Below, piece by piece: positions 54,315 to 64,000 of a stretch of DNA of 64,000 nucleotides. This DNA is from Ichthyophis bannanicus. Lineage: Eukaryota > Chordata > Amphibia > Gymnophiona > Ichthyophiidae. Within the stretch, counting starts at the first letter, position 1; the number at the start of each line of letters is the position of its first letter. The stretch lies in the NCBI GenBank assembly GCA_033557465.1, contig CM066033.1, positions 15,253,080 through 15,317,079 on the forward strand, in the 5' to 3' direction. Position numbers and translations under genes: made by a program. A model generated the notes under the pieces. It did not search any database and was not told where the DNA came from. It was given only the letters and a program-made list of their open reading frames with translations.

Positions 54315-54479
54315 AATTTCACTCTTTCTCAGGTTTTCTTAGACAGTCTGGTTGTGTACACCGCCCTCTACAGACAAACTTACTTTCACGAGAGATAAGG
54401 GAAGGGGAAAGCCAATGGGACAAACTGAAAGGAACTGGGAAAAGGGTAACAGATCTTTATGTTAAGAAAGTAAAGAAAG

Positions 54480-54745
54480 GGAAAAGGAAATCATTTTGGG
54501 TCTGCAAGGAGGTGGCTGACAAAATAAGAGCTAAAGGGCTTTGCGTTCGCAAAGTACAAAGCATCACATAAGAACTGCAGCAAAGTGGACGTCCCCGAGA
54601 GAGCAGGCAAAATGAGATGTGATCTACAAAAACTAGAAGACTGGCTGAATACTTGCAGCTGATCTGTATGTAATAGAAAGACATGCAGAGTGAGGCACTT
54701 GGGGTGCAGAAACCATGGGGAAGGGAACCTGCACTGTGCAGAAGG
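54480..54745 (+). pseudogene. Ancient CR1-like ORF2 fragment
   Basis: Scattered codons DLQKLEDWLNTC and then CRVRHLGCRNHG match the CR1 segment LDKLEDWASKWQ...CKVMHLGKNN. Upstream, KSFWVCKEVADKIRA may belong to it. No termini; a different and older CR1 than the others. Confidence 0.5.
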
Positions 54746-55360
54746 AAATGAACATGCTTAAAAAATCAAAGGCAGGTCGTTCCCTAGCAACCCTACTGGG
54801 CAGTGTGGATGGATCATACCAGTCTCTTCCCTTCCCTGCCCTCCTCCTCCCAAGTGCCCAACTTATCTCATTCCCTTAAATTCCTTATCCCTCCTCCAGC
54901 ATTTCTTCCTTTCCCCTTGCCAGGCCCATTCCCTCCCCTTATCTGTTGCTGGTGTCTCCACTCTCTCTCTCTACCTGGCCACACTCCAGTCCTAGAAGCC
55001 AGTGCTCGTGGCATGGGGCCTTTGTCCATGAGCACTCAAGGCCCGTCTACGTTGCAGCCCCTCTGATGCAAACTTCCTGGTGAATGGGTGGGGACATGCA
55101 GCCATGCTGAGGGCTTTTAAATGTCCTTTTCTGCTATTCCAGTATTGCACCACCCACGTCACCGCCATCCCCATTAATAAGGACATGGGTCATAAACAGA
55201 GGAAAATCTCAATAAATTGGGGATGTCTGGTAACCTTACTAAAATGAGTAGGAAAAGCACACAGAATCCACCCAGACTAATACTGGCAGACATTAAGCAC
55301 ATCGGGGGTAACCTGTATGGAAGGACAGCCAGTTGCATCTCTAAATAGCAGACATTTGAT
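54746..55360. other. Unassigned, pyrimidine-rich DNA
   Basis: T/C-rich from 54820 to 54990; no ORF with family motifs and no repeat termini seen. Confidence 0.5.
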
Positions 55361-55732
55361 CAGGGCCAGCCCAAGCATCAACTAAACTAGGAAGTTGCCT
55401 AGGAAGGCAATTTCAGAGGGGGGGGGGGGCGGCACCAAAGAACAGGGCAATCAAAGCTAAACAATAGATTTTGACAGTCAGGGGGAGCGTAAAACTTAAG
55501 GCAGGGGTCTCCAACTCCAGTCCTGGAGGTTTTCAAGATGCTCCTAATGAATATGCATGAGATATATTTGCACGCACTGCCCCCGATATATTCAAATTTA
55601 TCTCATGCATATTCATTAGGGATATCCTGAAAACCTGACTGGTTTGGTGCCCTCCAGGACCAAAGCTGAAGACCTCTGGCTTAAGGTTTACTTAGGATGT
55701 CAGCACCATGAACATCTCTGGGGCTGGCCCTG
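55361..55732. mobile_element. hAT-like element with 12-bp perfect TIRs
   Basis: cagggccagccc at 55361-55372 and its exact complement gggctggccctg at 55721-55732. Flanking 8-mers catttgat and cagacgat agree at five of eight positions, as expected for an old hAT duplication. Contains a run of 12 G at 55418 and a younger MITE at 55502-55678. No transposase. Confidence 0.75.
55502..55678. mobile_element. hAT MITE nested in the hAT-like element
   Basis: 177 bp, caggggtctccaact to gaagacctctg, with arms containing tcatgcatattcattag and its complement. Target duplication acttaagg/gcttaagg (55494-55501, 55679-55686), 7 of 8. Similar in build to the MITE at 32523-32706. Confidence 0.85.
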
Positions 55733-56950
55733 CAGACGATGGCATCGGGGCTCCAAAAAGCATTGGAAACGTCAACCCTGTAAAGAACTGCAGTCCTGCT
55801 TCAAAAAGAACTTCACAGACTTCAGCTCCTTCAGAATACCGCTGCTCGTCTCCTCACCTTTTCATCCCGTTATGACCATGTTTCTCCTCTCCTGGCTGGC
55901 CTCTGTACACTTTCAGATTCATTCATCAGACTTCAGCTCCTTCAGAATACCGCTGCTCATCTCCTCACCTTTTCATCCTGTTATGACCATGTTTCTCCTC
56001 TCCTGGCTGGCCTCTGTACACTTTCAGATTCATTCATCAGACGTCAGCTCCTTCAGAATACCGCTGTTCGTCTCCTCACCTTTTCATCCCGTTATGAGCA
56101 TGTTTCTCCTCTCCTGGCTGGCCTCTGTACACTTTCAGATTCATTCATCAGACTTCAGCTCCTTCAGAATACCGCTGCTCGTCTCTCACCTTTTCATCCC
56201 ATTGTGACCATGTTTCTCCTCTCCTGGCTGGCCTCTGTACACTTTCAGATTCATTCATCAGACTTCAGTTCCTTCAGAATACCGCTGCTCGTCTCCTCAC
56301 CTTTTCATCCCATTGTGACCATGTTTCTCCTCTCCTGGCTGGCCTCTGTACACTTTCAGATTCATTCATCAGACTTCAGTTCCTTCAGAATACCGCTGCT
56401 CGTCTCCTCACCTTTTCATCCCATTGTGACCATGTTTCTCCTCTCCTGGTTGGCCTCTGTACACTTTCAGATTCATTCATTTCATTTTTGTTCACCGTGC
56501 CATCCATTCTGTCACACCTCAGAATCTAGCCAATCTCCTACATTATTACAACCCCCACCGCCTCCTCTACTCTATTCACAATTTCTACCTGGTCCTTCCC
56601 TCCCCACCCAAGCTTGTCTAGAGCACACTTGCTCCTCTGCTTTCTTCTTCCTTGGTCCCTCCCTGTGGAAGTCCCTGCCCCTTTCTCTCCACGCTGAACC
56701 TTCCTATGCTAGGTTCAAAACTGCGTTGAAGACTCAACTTTTTCACCTGGCCTTTGACCCTCCCACTACTGTCCTCTGACTGTTCCCTATGACTCTCATT
56801 CTACCTTCCTCTTCTTCCCATCCTGCTGTTCTCCTCTTTCCTATCATTTATTGGTGTTCCTTTTCTGTTTCTGAGTAACCTCTGTATTTATTTTATACCG
56901 CTTATTCCTTCGGCTAAGCGGTATATCAAATTTCCGAATAAAGATAAAGA
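55733..56950 (+). mobile_element. L2-group LINE 3' fragment with internal minisatellite
   Basis: Encodes the C-terminal LINE block LQNTAARLLTFSSRYDHVSP, amplified in tandem (55818-56482), and further on SLWKSLPLSLHAEPSYA and FKTALKTQLFHLAF near 56660-56750. It ends at a 3' UTR with stem ataccgctta/taagcggtat (56895-56924) and aataaagataaag. Frameshifts separate the blocks. The 5' side abuts the hAT-like element. Confidence 0.75.
55818..56482 (+). repeat. 111-bp minisatellite, six units, in LINE coding sequence
   Basis: gacttcag-type unit starts are at 55818, 55929, 56040, 56151, 56261 and 56372: period 111 except one unit of 110. 111 bp is 37 codons, so the LINE frame (RLQLLQNTAARLL...DSFI) and a second frame (FRIPLLVSSPFHP) both stay open across units until the single-base deletion near 56190. 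The open frames at 55644-56207 and 56204-56779 are products of this and not genes. Confidence 0.92.
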
Positions 56951-57306
56951 GGGCCGAGAAGAGGGGTGGAAGACATAGGTAAGAGGGAGCTTAGTGTGGG
57001 GTTGCATTAATCCATTCTTGATGCATCTATTCCAAGGTGATGGATCTGAGTTGGGCTGAGTGGAAGGGGCACTTTTGTCTTGATCTGCCTCATTCACTGT
57101 GTTACTAAGCGCCCAAAGATTTATTTCTCCATTTTTGGAAATTACAGCAACTTGACAAAAGCAAATATCAGAAATAAAATCACCAGGGATTAAGGAAAAA
57201 ATAAGAAATGGGAGTATGGGAGGGGAGCAGAGGGACAGAGCAGAATCAGGCAGGTGGATTGGTGCCCTAACTCAGTACAGTGGAATAATCTGTATGATAA
57301 AGAATG

Positions 57307-57324
57307 ACCACAAGAGGGTAGCAG
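57307..57324 (+). promoter_or_regulatory. CTCF-like motif
   Basis: accacaagagggtagcag fits the CTCF core (CCAnnAGrkGGcrs) with a few mismatches. Motif only; occupancy unknown. Confidence 0.3.
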
Positions 57325-58241
57325 TGAGCATGTTGCGCTACACATCTCCTATTTATTTATTTGGTTTTATGCCACACTTTTACATAGTGCCCTCTTGGGG
57401 TGGATTGTCAGTTAATGTGATGGAAAATGAACAGAGATACCGAGAGGAAACCTTGGGGAAGAAAGGGATTTAAATGACAATATTGGTCTTATTAAATCCA
57501 CCACCCAACACTTGGATAACTGAAGCTTTAAGAACTTCTGGATAGATGTACCATTGAGTCCAAGATACTATCAGCCCTCATGCTATTGATTTTATATTTT
57601 ATTTGTTTACATTTTCAAAAGAGGGAAATGGTTCTTTTATTTCATTTGATTTAGCTCAGACCATTGCAGTTCATTCAAGATGAGTTACATTCAGGTACAG
57701 TCGGCATTTCCCTGTCCCCAGAGGGCATACAATCTAAGATTATATTTAATAATCATACATAGAAGCAATTTGCCCATTAAAGAAACCATGTCTTCCAAAA
57801 ATGTAATTGTAGCAAAATCAGAAAAAGTGTGTAGAATTCTGATTAATGTACCTGAAAGTGTCCATGTAGTTCTGAGACGGCCATTTTAATTCAACTTTTA
57901 GAGCAAAGCCAGAGATCTGTAGGAATTATTATAAGACAGAAATTTTTGCATTTAACACTGATGCCATATGTTCCCTCCTTCGTGTCCATGCCTCTGAGGA
58001 GCAACAGTGAAGTCCCTTGGTGTTAGGCAGATTTCCGTTTTGAAGGTTTTCTACAAGGGCAGAGCCCTCACTTGTAGTTAGAAGGAGGGGCAGAAAAGAA
58101 GTGTGCTTGAGACAGTAGCTCCATTTTATTCACTATCTGCAAATTTATTCTATAATAAAATTGTACATAGCCAAAAACCTGTGGCTTCACAAGTTTAAAA
58201 AGCCTTATGGTAAACCAATAAGTGTCTGTAATACTATCAAT

Positions 58242-58260
58242 GGCCACAAGAGGGTGGAGG
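58242..58260 (+). promoter_or_regulatory. CTCF-like motif
   Basis: ggccacaagagggtggagg, same orientation as the motif at 57307 and similar in sequence. Confidence 0.35.
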
Positions 58261-58486
58261 GGGAAACTCAATGCTGCCCTTCCATGGCCGTTTATGAGTA
58301 CACCCAGCAAATATCAGTTTGATCTGTGCGAGTCAAAGAAAAATAACTCCTAGGCCACCTCCTCAGCACTCATTCTTAGCGACTAAACAAGTAACTGTAA
58401 AATCCTGCAAATCAAAATTATATGGCCAAGAATTAGAAAAAAAATCTTGACTTCCATATTATTTCTCTAATTGTAGTGCCCCTAAA

Positions 58487-58507
58487 GGCCACTAGATGGC
58501 AGCGCTG
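58487..58507 (+). promoter_or_regulatory. Strong CTCF-like motif
   Basis: ggccactagatggcagcgct is a close match to the vertebrate CTCF consensus core (CCACTAGATGGCAG), 240 bp from the previous motif and in the same orientation. Confidence 0.5.
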
Positions 58508-58770
58508 CTCCATGGAGCAGAACTATTATTCAGTGCTGCCTCACTATGGTGGTTTGTAAAATAGCAAATTGCATTTATTTTCAGGTGCACACAGGCAGCA
58601 ACCTCAAGGACCTCCAGTTGCAAGGATGCTTGTGTCTCCCCCATAGCTATCTCTCTGCTTGCAGGAATGCCAGGGGGTGCCCATGGGTCCCATAGCCCCT
58701 CTTTCCAGGGGCATCCCAAGTACAGAGGCTGCCTCCCTGTCCTGTCAGCAAATGGGAGATTCTCTATGTG

Positions 58771-59066
58771 ATTTTATTTATTTATTTACATTCTCTTATA
58801 TACCATGCTATTCTGCATCAGTGCGGTTTACATTGAACAAACTGAAAGTACATTGAACAGGACATTATAACTTGGAGATAACTATTTTATAGGGAACATG
58901 GGCTATGGAGGGTTAAGTGGCTTGCCCAAGACCACAAGGAACACCTGTGGGACTAGAAACCCCAGTCCTTCCAGCCCAAGGTTGCTGTCCTCTAGTGGGA
59001 TTTGAACCCCCCGACCTTCTAGCCTGAAGTACCTTGCCCCAACCACTGGGCCACTCCTCCACTCCA
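58771..59066 (-). mobile_element. MIR-like CORE-SINE, tRNA-derived
   Basis: Read on the minus strand: box A-like tggcccagtggtt (59041-59053), box B ggttcaaatccc (58997-59008), then the CORE segment cttgggcaagccactt (near 58920-58935), and an L2-type 3' end with gtaaaccgcactgatg and aataaataaataaaat. The composition tRNA head, CORE and L2 tail is that of MIR-type SINEs mobilised by L2. It is not a functional tRNA gene. No clear target duplication. Confidence 0.85.
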
Positions 59067-59726
59067 AGTGCAGGAATTTTTCATTTAATTATACAACCTA
59101 TGAAATCATAGCAGCATTTTAAGGACTTGGCAGAGCCACAGCCCTATCTGTGCCATTTTGTTAAATGGCCGGTGCCGAGGATAAAGAGAAGTCCTTCTGG
59201 GTAGTGTAGTCCGGGGCTTAGCACTCCATGGCACTGAAAGGTTTCATACTGAAGCCAATACTCAGTGTCTGCTCCATGAATTCCACCTATGTCCAAGTGT
59301 GCTCACTGCTTTATGTTTGAGTGGCAGGAGCTGTATCACATATGTGCGTGCGTGCATTTTGTATGTGCTCACAATAGCTTAAACATGATTTTGGGGTACA
59401 CTCACTACAGAGTGAAACTGGATTTCTAAGCTCTGGCTGTGTTCTCATACTTTAGTGCTGGAGAATTTTGGTGCTCTTATCTGGTTAACCTCTGTGGTTA
59501 TCCGCATCAAGCACTTTTGAAAATTGACCTCTAAATAGTTATTTGAGTAAATTTCCACAACCTGAAGACTTACTTCCACAGTATGCACATGGCTACAGTG
59601 GTATCAGTGAACTTCTCCAGCCCAAACTTTAATAGGGAAACTATTTATATGGCATTGGCCCTACCACAAAGGTACACAAACACAAACACAGTCTCACTCT
59701 TCAGACATACACTCTTCTGATGTTTA
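59067..59726. other. Unassigned DNA
   Basis: 660 bp with no ORF or repeat termini recognised. Confidence 0.45.
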
Positions 59727-60508
59727 CACCTGGGGGATTCTGCACAAAAATCTTGAATTCCCCCATCATAAAGCCTAACTTCTCATTTTTACCAGAAATT
59801 CCCACTGCGTTTTCCCTCCTCAGCTCTCTCTCTCCAAACCCAAGCCTTCCTTGCTACCCACCGCCAACTCCCATTCTCTTTCCCTTTAATTTCTAGGATG
59901 ATTCCTACTGCTGTCTGTACCTTAAGTCTACCCTTAATGTACATACCCTCTCCTTATATCCTCTCTCTTTCCCATGCGTCTATCTCCTTCTTGTTTCCCA
60001 GGCACATACCTCTACCTTTCATTCTCCCCATCCTCACTGTGTACATCCATCTCCAGCTCCCAGCCACTCTCTAAAGATATCAGCCTGTCACCCCCCCCCC
60101 CCCCAACTCATCATTAGTCCTTCTCCAGCCCTTCACCACTTTCCAGCCCCAATCACTCACCTCCTCTGCCTGATCATGCAGCAGCATTGTAAAACTCAGC
60201 CGCAGGAGCATTTCCCTTTGGTCCCATGGCTATGCTACATTTCTGATGTAGACAGAAGGTAAACAAAAGTGTTTTTTGCTTCTTTCAAGGGACAGGTCGT
60301 GCTTCTGTTGACCTTCTTAGGACAGCAATACTAGTATTGGAAGTATAGCACAGCTGCGGAAGCAAAGGAAAATGCTCCTGTGGCTGAGCTGCAACAACAG
60401 TGAGGCAGGCTCAGTCTCCCTTAAAGCTTGTGCTCTCCACACCTTCCTCCCTTCTCGCTGATGCTAGGGTCGGTGTTGGTGCTGCACAGAATTCCCCCAA
60501 GAGGTGTT
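59727..60508. mobile_element. Possible DNA transposon remnant with inverted ends
   Basis: acacctgggggattctgca at the left and, reversed, acacctcttgggggaattc at the right end form imperfect 24-bp inverted repeats. A second inverted pair (ctcagccgcaggagca near 60198 and its complement near 60373) lies inside. No transposase. The pairs do not share a centre, so later indels or two elements are possible. Confidence 0.45.
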
Positions 60509-60984
60509 TTGCTGCCTATGTGATCACTCAGCAAGTGCCCCCCCCCAACCCATAAATATATACAAAATTGTTCCATGTAGCTGTGCCATTGTTCTTGTTC
60601 TCTCCAGCTCTATGTAAAATGTTTAATTGCTCATGTTCTATGTAAACTGCACTGATTTCAAAAAGCAAATAAGCAGCTCTGTCTAGTATCACATAAAGTG
60701 ATTCATTTGCTGCTAGTTCTTTTCCTCACTTTCTCATTCCCATCCCTTCTCCGCATTCCCCTCCCCCCACTTACTGACTGCAGTGACTCTCTTCAGGATC
60801 AGCTAGTGCAGAGTTCAGTTTGATTTTATAAGCGTTTTATTATAATGCACTTAACATAGAATCAGCAGCATATAAATTCCTTTAAATAAAATACATGATA
60901 AGGATGGTGCTGTGTCATCTTTAGGTCTGAATGTGATAGAACTCTGAACATAGCCAGACACATTTCTAGTCTACCATGGCGGCT
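60509..60984. other. Unassigned DNA
   Basis: No gene. ctatgtaaactgcactgatttc at 60636-60660 resembles a LINE 3' tail but has no body. Confidence 0.4.
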
Positions 60985-62622
60985 CTCCCATCACATTCAC
61001 AAAATCGTCAAAGATTTACTCCAACAAGGATACATGCCGCAATCCCTCAAGCACGCCCTGATATGACTGATACTTAAAAGCAACAACCTAAGCCCATCTG
61101 AACCAAAGTCATACCGTCCCATCTCCAGCCTAACATTCCTTGAGAAAATCATTGAAAAGACAGAGCAAAGGCAACTTCAGGACCACATTGACATGAATGC
61201 CCCACTGGGCATCCATCAGCATGGATTTAAACCCCAGCACGATGTGGAAACGCTACTCACTTCCCTCTTTGACAACCTCCTAAGAGACATAGATAACAGA
61301 AAGAACGGATTCCTGCTAGTGTTCATGGACATCTCGGCAGCCTTTGACACCGTGTCCCACGCCGGATTACTGCAGTGCTTGTAACAGATAGCACTATGCA
61401 AGCATACGCTGAAATGGTTCACCTCCTACTTGGAAGATCGAACGCAGCAAGTCAAATGCACCCAAAAGAAATCATTGCAGTTCCCCGTCACGCAGGGAAT
61501 ACCACAAGGTTCAGCCCTGTCTTCAATGCTCTTTAATATTTACATCCAACCCATATGCAACATCAAATGACACACTATCACATCTATGCTAACGACATCA
61601 TGGTGTATGCTCCAATAAACCTACTAGCACTTCGCACCATAACAATAACCAAATGCCTTGAAGACATGAATGCCTGGCTCACAGCCAATAACCTGACGGT
61701 CAACTACGATAAAACTGAGGCAATGTTCATTACCATGAACCCCACCTTCATTCCACCACAGACTATCAGCATTCTAAACAAACTCATAGTAGTCAAAGAT
61801 GAAGTTAAGCACCTGGACATCACAATGGACAGAGCTCTGAACCTGAAATCTCACATCACCAAAACCACAAACAAGGCCTATCAATGTTTGAGGACCATAA
61901 GAAAGAGCAAGCCCTTACTCCACCAGGACTACTTCCGCACAGTGTGCTAGGCACTCATCACACCTCTGCTTTATTACGGAAACTCGTTATATCAAGGCCT
62001 CCCTCAGCAGACCTTACACCCACTTCAAATGGTGCAAAACACTGCAGTACGCTTCATTACCGACACTCCAAGAACTGAGCACATCACCCCCGTTTTACAG
62101 CAACTACACTGGCTCCCAATAGTGGCCAGAGCGAAGTTTAAAACAATCCTGATCATCTTCAAAATCATTCACCATCTCTCATCAGATGCACTCCAAGATA
62201 TTATAACAGGGGATATCAGTAATAGACCAAGCAGGACCAATAATGACAACATGATCGGCATAGCTACAGGATACCACAAGACTAAACAAAATACTTCAAG
62301 AAGAGCTCCATCACTACTGGCGTCCACACTATGGAACTCCCTCTCAATGAGCCTGAGGGCATTAAAAGACATCACAGACTTCCGCAAGGCCCTTAAAACC
62401 CTGCTCTTTACAGAAACCTATGAGCAGGCAGATAACAGTCCCCACCCAAACGGTATTGCAACTACCCCCGCCAACTCAATACCCAATCCCAACTAGACTT
62501 ACGAATTCATTGTATAATGTTGTTAAGTACCCTCATGCTAAATGTAACCCTCCAATTGTGATGTAACCACTTTGATTGTAGGATAAGGTGGTATACAAAT
62601 CTGTCTAAATAAAATAAATAAA
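60985..62622 (+). mobile_element. 5'-truncated L2 LINE, decayed
   Basis: Starts within RT (LLQQGYMPQSLKHALI, SYRPISSLTFLEKIIEK), then DISAAFDTVSHAGLL near 61327, GIPQGSALSSMLFNIYI near 61498, IYANDIMVY (the catalytic YADD changed to YAND) near 61580, NTAVRFITDTPRTEHITPVL near 62037, LHWLPIVARAKFK near 62107 and LWNSLSMSLRALKD near 62330. Ends gtctaaataaaataaataaa. Stops at 61062, 61384, 61568 and 61950. Closely related to the L2 at 48937 but older. Confidence 0.88.
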
Positions 62623-64000
62623 TTATTCCTCCTACATTTCATGTTATAGTCTGGAAACCAGGCAGGAATATATTTAACAGATTTTCCAGTAGATGACTGA
62701 GCAGCGAGGGTAACAGGTATTCATATGCATCTTGCTCTGATCGTGCAGTGTCAGATCTAGTTAGAGTAATAACAGGCTGGGAGCTACAGCCTACCTGCAA
62801 TATTGGAACTTGTTTCTTACTCTAGACTTTATGGTTACTTCATTTTTTTTAATTTGAACTTTTTAAAAATAAGAGAATGCACTGATAACCATAGCTGTGC
62901 ATAGTACACAGAACCATCAACCCAAAACACTATAAATCCAGGAACAGGAGACATTATATATAACATGACCTCACTTAAAAAAACAAAATGCTAACTAGCA
63001 ATAGAAGGGAAATCCAAGTGAGCAGCTTCCAATGAAGTCAGTACCATTAGGAAACAGAGTGCAAGTTGTTATATGACCAGGAGGTGGCGCCAACACTCCA
63101 CAAGGAAAAGAACTTTCCCTTGTAAGCTGCAAATCAACAGCATGGCCGAAGACAAAATCAGTGCTCTACAGATCCTCTGATCAGCCATCCAATCCCTCTA
63201 TCCTCTCTCCCACCCAGCCAGCCAGTCTATGGAATATTGTTGATACCAAAATAGAGGAGGAATAAATACATTTGTTGTGTTAAACCTACTCTACAAATGG
63301 AGTTAGTCCATCAGAAAATTATCACCTTATTTTCCCCCATTTCTCTTTTTATTTAACTGCTTTACACAGGATCAAACCTTCTTTTGTAAAGGTTTTCTCT
63401 ATATATTAATCCATATGACAGATAGCTCAGCTCTTCGAAATGTACCTCTTAATATTAGAAGCACCAAAATCTGTACAATTGTCACACAATTTATCATTAA
63501 CAAATTATCCAATGCCCAATACTATTAATAGGACTCCATGTTCTGACACACCATACCCAGCTCCTCTAGTGCCATATAACCAACTTAGGGGTTCACTCAG
63601 GAAGCCTTAGAAATGGGTAGCTCCCGCTGTATGAAGATTTATAAAAAGTTTGGCTTCCCTAGCTCCTTGGTAGTGTGGATCAAGGAAAACACCAATAGCG
63701 ATAGGGATACTAAATTATCTTTAATTTAATATTTAATTTATATGCAATCATCATGACAAAACTTGAAAGAAAAGAAATACATAGGAGAATTACACAAGTA
63801 TCAATAAGTAAAAGGAAACAAAATCCAAAATGATCTCTTGTAGTCCACATGTTGAGGAGTAGAAAGACACAACATACGAGTAGAGAGACAAAATATACCC
63901 AAGGCAGGAGAACCTCAGGCAGCTTAAAGAAAAATAACCTAAATTCAATAGCTTCAAGAATTCAAGATGGACCCTGAGAACACAGGCTATATAATAGGAG
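62623..64000. other. Unassigned low-repeat DNA to window end
   Basis: No ORF with motifs and no repeat ends found. Contains a CTCF-like motif at 63076-63092. Confidence 0.5.
63076..63092 (+). promoter_or_regulatory. CTCF-like motif
   Basis: accaggaggtggcgcca matches the CTCF core CCAnnAGgtGGCGCC well and has the same orientation as the three motifs at 57-58.5 kb. Confidence 0.45.

Larger units (their letters stand above)
56951..58770. other. Unassigned low-repeat DNA
   Basis: No recognisable gene. A short tatttatttattt plus gttttatgccacactttt piece at 57349-57400 may be an L2/SINE tail. Three CTCF-like motifs lie here (listed separately). Confidence 0.5.

Noticed and set aside
54320..54370. 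Continuation of the third DIRS beyond the retrovirus
   Set aside because: Only about 16 residues resemble the recombinase and the retroviral flanks show no duplication, so it is not called as a feature.
55644..56779. Two long open frames that look like a repetitive membrane protein
   Set aside because: They result from the 111-bp minisatellite; the meaningful frame is the LINE protein in another phase.
58997..59053. tRNA gene suggested by A and B boxes
   Set aside because: The promoter boxes belong to a SINE with CORE and L2 tail; no cloverleaf with an acceptor stem is present.

Overview
The window is vertebrate nuclear DNA made almost entirely of nested transposable elements. The mix points to an amphibian, most likely a caecilian: CR1 with an SGNH-type ORF1, L2, L1/Tx1-like LINEs, LINEs with a restriction-like endonuclease (RLE), DIRS tyrosine-recombinase elements, SCAN-gag Gypsy, a gamma/epsilon-like endogenous retrovirus, hAT MITEs, a CORE-SINE and a Krueppel-type zinc-finger exon. 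The species call is inference; the element classes are read from protein motifs and repeat ends. There are no bacterial features, rRNA genes, CRISPR arrays or operons.

Layout. 1-4075: the 3' part of a CR1 with both ORFs open. 4076-5474: unassigned DNA with an imperfect tandem duplication and an inverted repeat. 5475-26137: an old CR1 split by (a) a gag-only DIRS element (5794-16893) that contains a second, reverse-oriented autonomous DIRS (8863-14636), (b) an L2 3' fragment (17438-18112), (c) an unclassified element (18243-24235) carrying a full-length L1-like element with a perfect 15-bp target duplication, and (d) a palindromic MITE. 26474-32440: the terminal exon of a C2H2 zinc-finger gene, followed by decayed finger sequence interrupted repeatedly by 3' fragments of an RLE-type LINE that join the fingers at the HTGEKP linker codons. 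32861-43519: a third DIRS, interrupted by CR1, which is interrupted by a SCAN-gag/dUTPase Gypsy element. 43520-54314: an env-less endogenous retrovirus on the minus strand, interrupted by a nearly intact L2 that starts with four 112-bp monomers. 54315-64000: lower-density DNA with old CR1 and L2 pieces, a 111-bp minisatellite derived from LINE coding sequence, a hAT inside a hAT, a MIR-like SINE and four same-orientation CTCF-like motifs.

Relative ages follow from the nesting. CR1 predates DIRS in the left block, but DIRS predates CR1 and CR1 predates Gypsy in the right block, so these families overlapped in time. The only host protein-coding candidate is the zinc-finger exon; its upstream exons are not recognised here. 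The most unusual structure is the finger array with RLE-LINE insertions at 28.0-32.4 kb.
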